Source of the DNA: Drosophila persimilis | Taxonomy: Eukaryota > Arthropoda > Insecta > Diptera > Drosophilidae | NCBI RefSeq assembly: GCF_003286085.1 | Contig: NW_020825358.1 | Span: 248,001-312,000 of the forward strand | Direction of reading: 5' to 3' | DNA: 64,000 nt | Position numbers and translations under genes: made by a program | The notes under the pieces: model-generated | Databases searched by the model: none | What the model was told of the DNA's origin: nothing | What the model saw: the letters and a program-made list of their open reading frames with translations, nothing else | Part shown: one piece after another, positions 61,201-64,000 of the stretch | How the letters are laid out: each line of letters opens with the position of its first letter | How positions within the stretch are numbered: position 1 is the first letter of the stretch

Positions 61201-64000
61201 CCCACCGGAGCAGCGCACATACAAACGCGCAAACAATGAGACGAAATTTTTGCGCTGCTCCTCCGGCGGGCATCCTTAAGGCGAAATGTAATTTCCTGTG
61301 ACAAAATACAAAGCTAATCTGCAGCACACACCGTTGCCGGGCGAAGAGGAGCAGAGCGGTGGGGCGGGACGAAACTTGACTATGGGATTTCGGTGTGTTT
61401 GTGTGTGCCGGCAGGACATCGCAGCGACTTCGACTTCGACTTCGATGTCAATACGTGCAGCGAGCCAGAGGATTAGGAAGCCATAGATAGAAGCCATAGC
61501 CCCATTCTTCCGGAAAGCAGTAAAGCAGGTCAAGGCTTTAACTTCTCACACTTTCCCGTGATCTTCCCTGCGTCCTGCCTCCTGCGACCTGCGACCTGGG
61601 ACCTGCGTCTCGTTTGCCATTTGATGAGCATCGAGTGGCGGCGAGGCATCGAGTCAGCCACGCCACAGGACACACGAGTGGCAGTACAACAAAAGAGCTA
61701 CACAAATGGCCAGGGAAACTTCAGCTGACAAAAATAAATCGAAACTAGAACTTTTCAATCCCATCGCCTCTCCGGTGCGGATCAGCTGGCAGGACATTTG
61801 TCGTGGCAGGATTCCGTTTGATTTCTCAAGTGTAAACTGCGAAGGATGCGCCGTTGCCGCCGCTCTGCTGCTTTGCCCCGCTGCCGCTCTGCCTGTCGTC
61901 CAAATATCACTATGCCCGGCCACGAGTCACCTGCCATCCTTCTCCAGTAGCATCCACCAATAATTGAATGGTGCTTGCTCTAGATGGAAACACGCACCAC
62001 ATTTTGCAAAGTTTCATTACGGCGCCGGCAGCCAGGGTCCTGTTCGCAAATGCATCCAAATCATAGCCAGAAAATAGGGCAAACAACCTCCTTACGCATT
62101 CCAGCCAAGCCCTGGCCCCGGCCCAGGCAGAGCCAGCGCCAGAGCCAGAGCCCGGTCCGAGACCTGATTTATCCTATTGTCACCTGATTGACAGTCACAT
62201 CGAGAACAATGGGCCCCAAAAAGCTCGGGTTTTGGGCATGAACATTCTAATAAGGATGAGTGTCCATTCTGAATTTGCTTTTGACGGCTGTTCGTTACAG
62301 CAATTCCCTGATGCCCAACAGACATCTCAAAATATTGGAAACGAGAGAGGGCGACGGAGAGGGATATCTCAGTAATGTAGCAGTGCGTTTCGTTCACCTG
62401 ATTGGGACCTGCAGACCACTGCACGATACTCGTGCCATCAGGCACTACTATAGCCAACGATGCTATAGATGCGATGCACAACTGGCAGCAGCAACCCACA
62501 GCAATGCTGGTGGACAGCAGGACGAGGAATACCATACATAACTTGGCACGGACCAGCAATGAGCAATGAGCAGCAATGGACAATTGACGGGCCAACAAGT
62601 TGCCCTCCAGCCGCCACGCCCAATCTCCCTCGCTCATCGAGTGTCTGTCTGTCCCAGGCAAATTCCAGGCTACGTTTGGCCTTGCCTGTCACAACATGGA
62701 GGGAGGGAGGCAACATTTTGATGCCCTTGTTTTTGCCATTAAAGCTTCAGTTCAAGTGGCCTCCGACTCCAGTACGGACACATTGTTGCCAAAAACCGAG
62801 CGAAGGTCGAATTTTAGTTGGAAATTCAATCCAATCTGTATGGATTAGCTGATTGTTAGCCAGATTTCACTTTGCTAAAGCCGCAGTGTTTCTCGAACAG
62901 GACAGGACAGGACACCACATACATGTGTATCCGAAGGACAGCGTACCGCAGAAAACCAACAAAAACACAGCTAGCGCCCCTCCCACCCATTTCAGATTTT
63001 TAATCCGCTTTGGAAACAGCTTTTCAATAACCTTAATGGATTTGCCATTATGCTTAAAAGAACAAAAAACGCTTTTTAAGGCCAAATTTGTGTTGTAAAT
63101 ACTATTGTTGCACAGAAGGAATATTTCGAAGATCAACATTAATCCACGCAATTGAATATTCTATCAGATTTTCAACTGGAAAGAAATACACCGAAAATCT
63201 CCGTCTAATCTCAGGTCGCTCCCATTTATGTTCTCATATCGTTTGGGGATCGAACTGCGGTAACTAACGATCTCTTCAAATCAATGGTCCGCTAAGGTAC
63301 ACGGTAATTAAGGTATCTATCGAACAGAGGCCTATCTATCGATGCTCTTATCTAAAACTCTCATTTTAAATGTAAATCCTAGCAAAAATAGTATATTCCT
63401 TGAAAATCCCAAAAAGTTTAAAGTTTCGATACGCACTTTATACGGCTCCACATTCCTCTCGCGGCTTATCGCTCCCCACCCCCCAGCGTCCGTTTAGAGG
63501 ATACGGCAGAGTGAAAACTCGTATATTCCGTGACCATTTTGTGTGTTTTTGCAGGGCGTCACGGCCTTTGGTTCGCTGTTGCTTCATTATTTTGTTTGTT
63601 AACCTTCTATGGCCTCCATCCCCAACATCCCCACCATCCCCACCCTGTTTCCTTCTGAAGCACCTGTATGCTGCAGCACCTTTATCTCTCTTCCCTTCTC
63701 TTTGGAGTCTCCTCTTTGCTGTTTTCTATTTCTATGCATTCATGCATAATGGCGGGCAAACGTTTACAATGGCAACAGCATGGATTTCCGCACGTTACCA
63801 TTTGCGGTCCATTTGCGGTAGTCGAGAGGGGGGACTGCAGGCAGCAGGGAACAGGGAGCAGGGGTCACCGAGCTGCTGTTAGCATGATTGAAAAACGTGT
63901 CCCCTTCATTTCCGTATCCTGCTGGCTCTGCCGCATGCCACCATTCTCATTCTACTGTTCCACCAGTTCTATCAGAGTTAAAATTGTATAGCGGCTGCTG
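52720..64000. other. Noncoding stretch; no gene seen
   Basis: Contains (TG)n at about 52866-52886, CCATACAC repeats (53040-53075), CAG repeats (58221-58257), GTT/GCT repeats (58388-58445) and (GCT)n (59668-59694). Open frames overlap on both strands and lack family motifs or splice consistency. Confidence 0.5.

Overview
The window is eukaryotic and looks like Drosophila. Introns are 55-90 nt with GTAAGT/TTCAG-type borders, CAG/CTG (opa-like) and CA/CT microsatellites are frequent, ATACATATGTA tracts recur, and two genes encode animal transporter families. An obscura-group species is my guess from the look of one dispersed repeat; nothing here proves it.

Layout. (1) 1-6990: two divergent genes. 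An ABCA-type transporter on the minus strand has 1,210 codons inside the window, all in one uninterrupted frame, and runs off the left edge. A 481-residue SLC2/MFS-type transporter on the plus strand has three exons. GATA-type sites lie between them and in the second gene's intron 2. (2) 6990-16100: mostly noncoding, with one possible short signal-peptide exon (11.4 kb), microsatellites and a dispersed repeat (14.3-15.1 kb). (3) 16.1-32.6 kb: the striking part. Seven copies of an unidentified small-intron gene, in two diverged types, sit in three large palindromes (type 2 on plus, type 1 on minus, tail to tail, arms about 1.3 kb), plus one truncated half-palindrome at the left edge. The palindromes are separated by arrays of a 319/303-bp satellite, giving tandem amplicons of about 4.5-4.7 kb. 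Their inner parts are built from a minisatellite of about 125 bp and a hairpin with 130-bp stems. All copies inspected carry coding lesions, yet two blocks show mainly synonymous differences between types, so the ancestor was a real protein gene. (4) 32.6-64 kb: almost entirely noncoding, perhaps intronic or intergenic, with simple repeats, one candidate secreted-protein exon on the minus strand (40.5 kb) and one gene remnant (52.4-52.7 kb).

The ABCA and SLC2 genes may share a regulatory region. The amplicon region has the architecture expected of a hairpin-RNA or ampliconic gene locus. That role is inference from structure only. No protein identity was assigned to the amplified gene.
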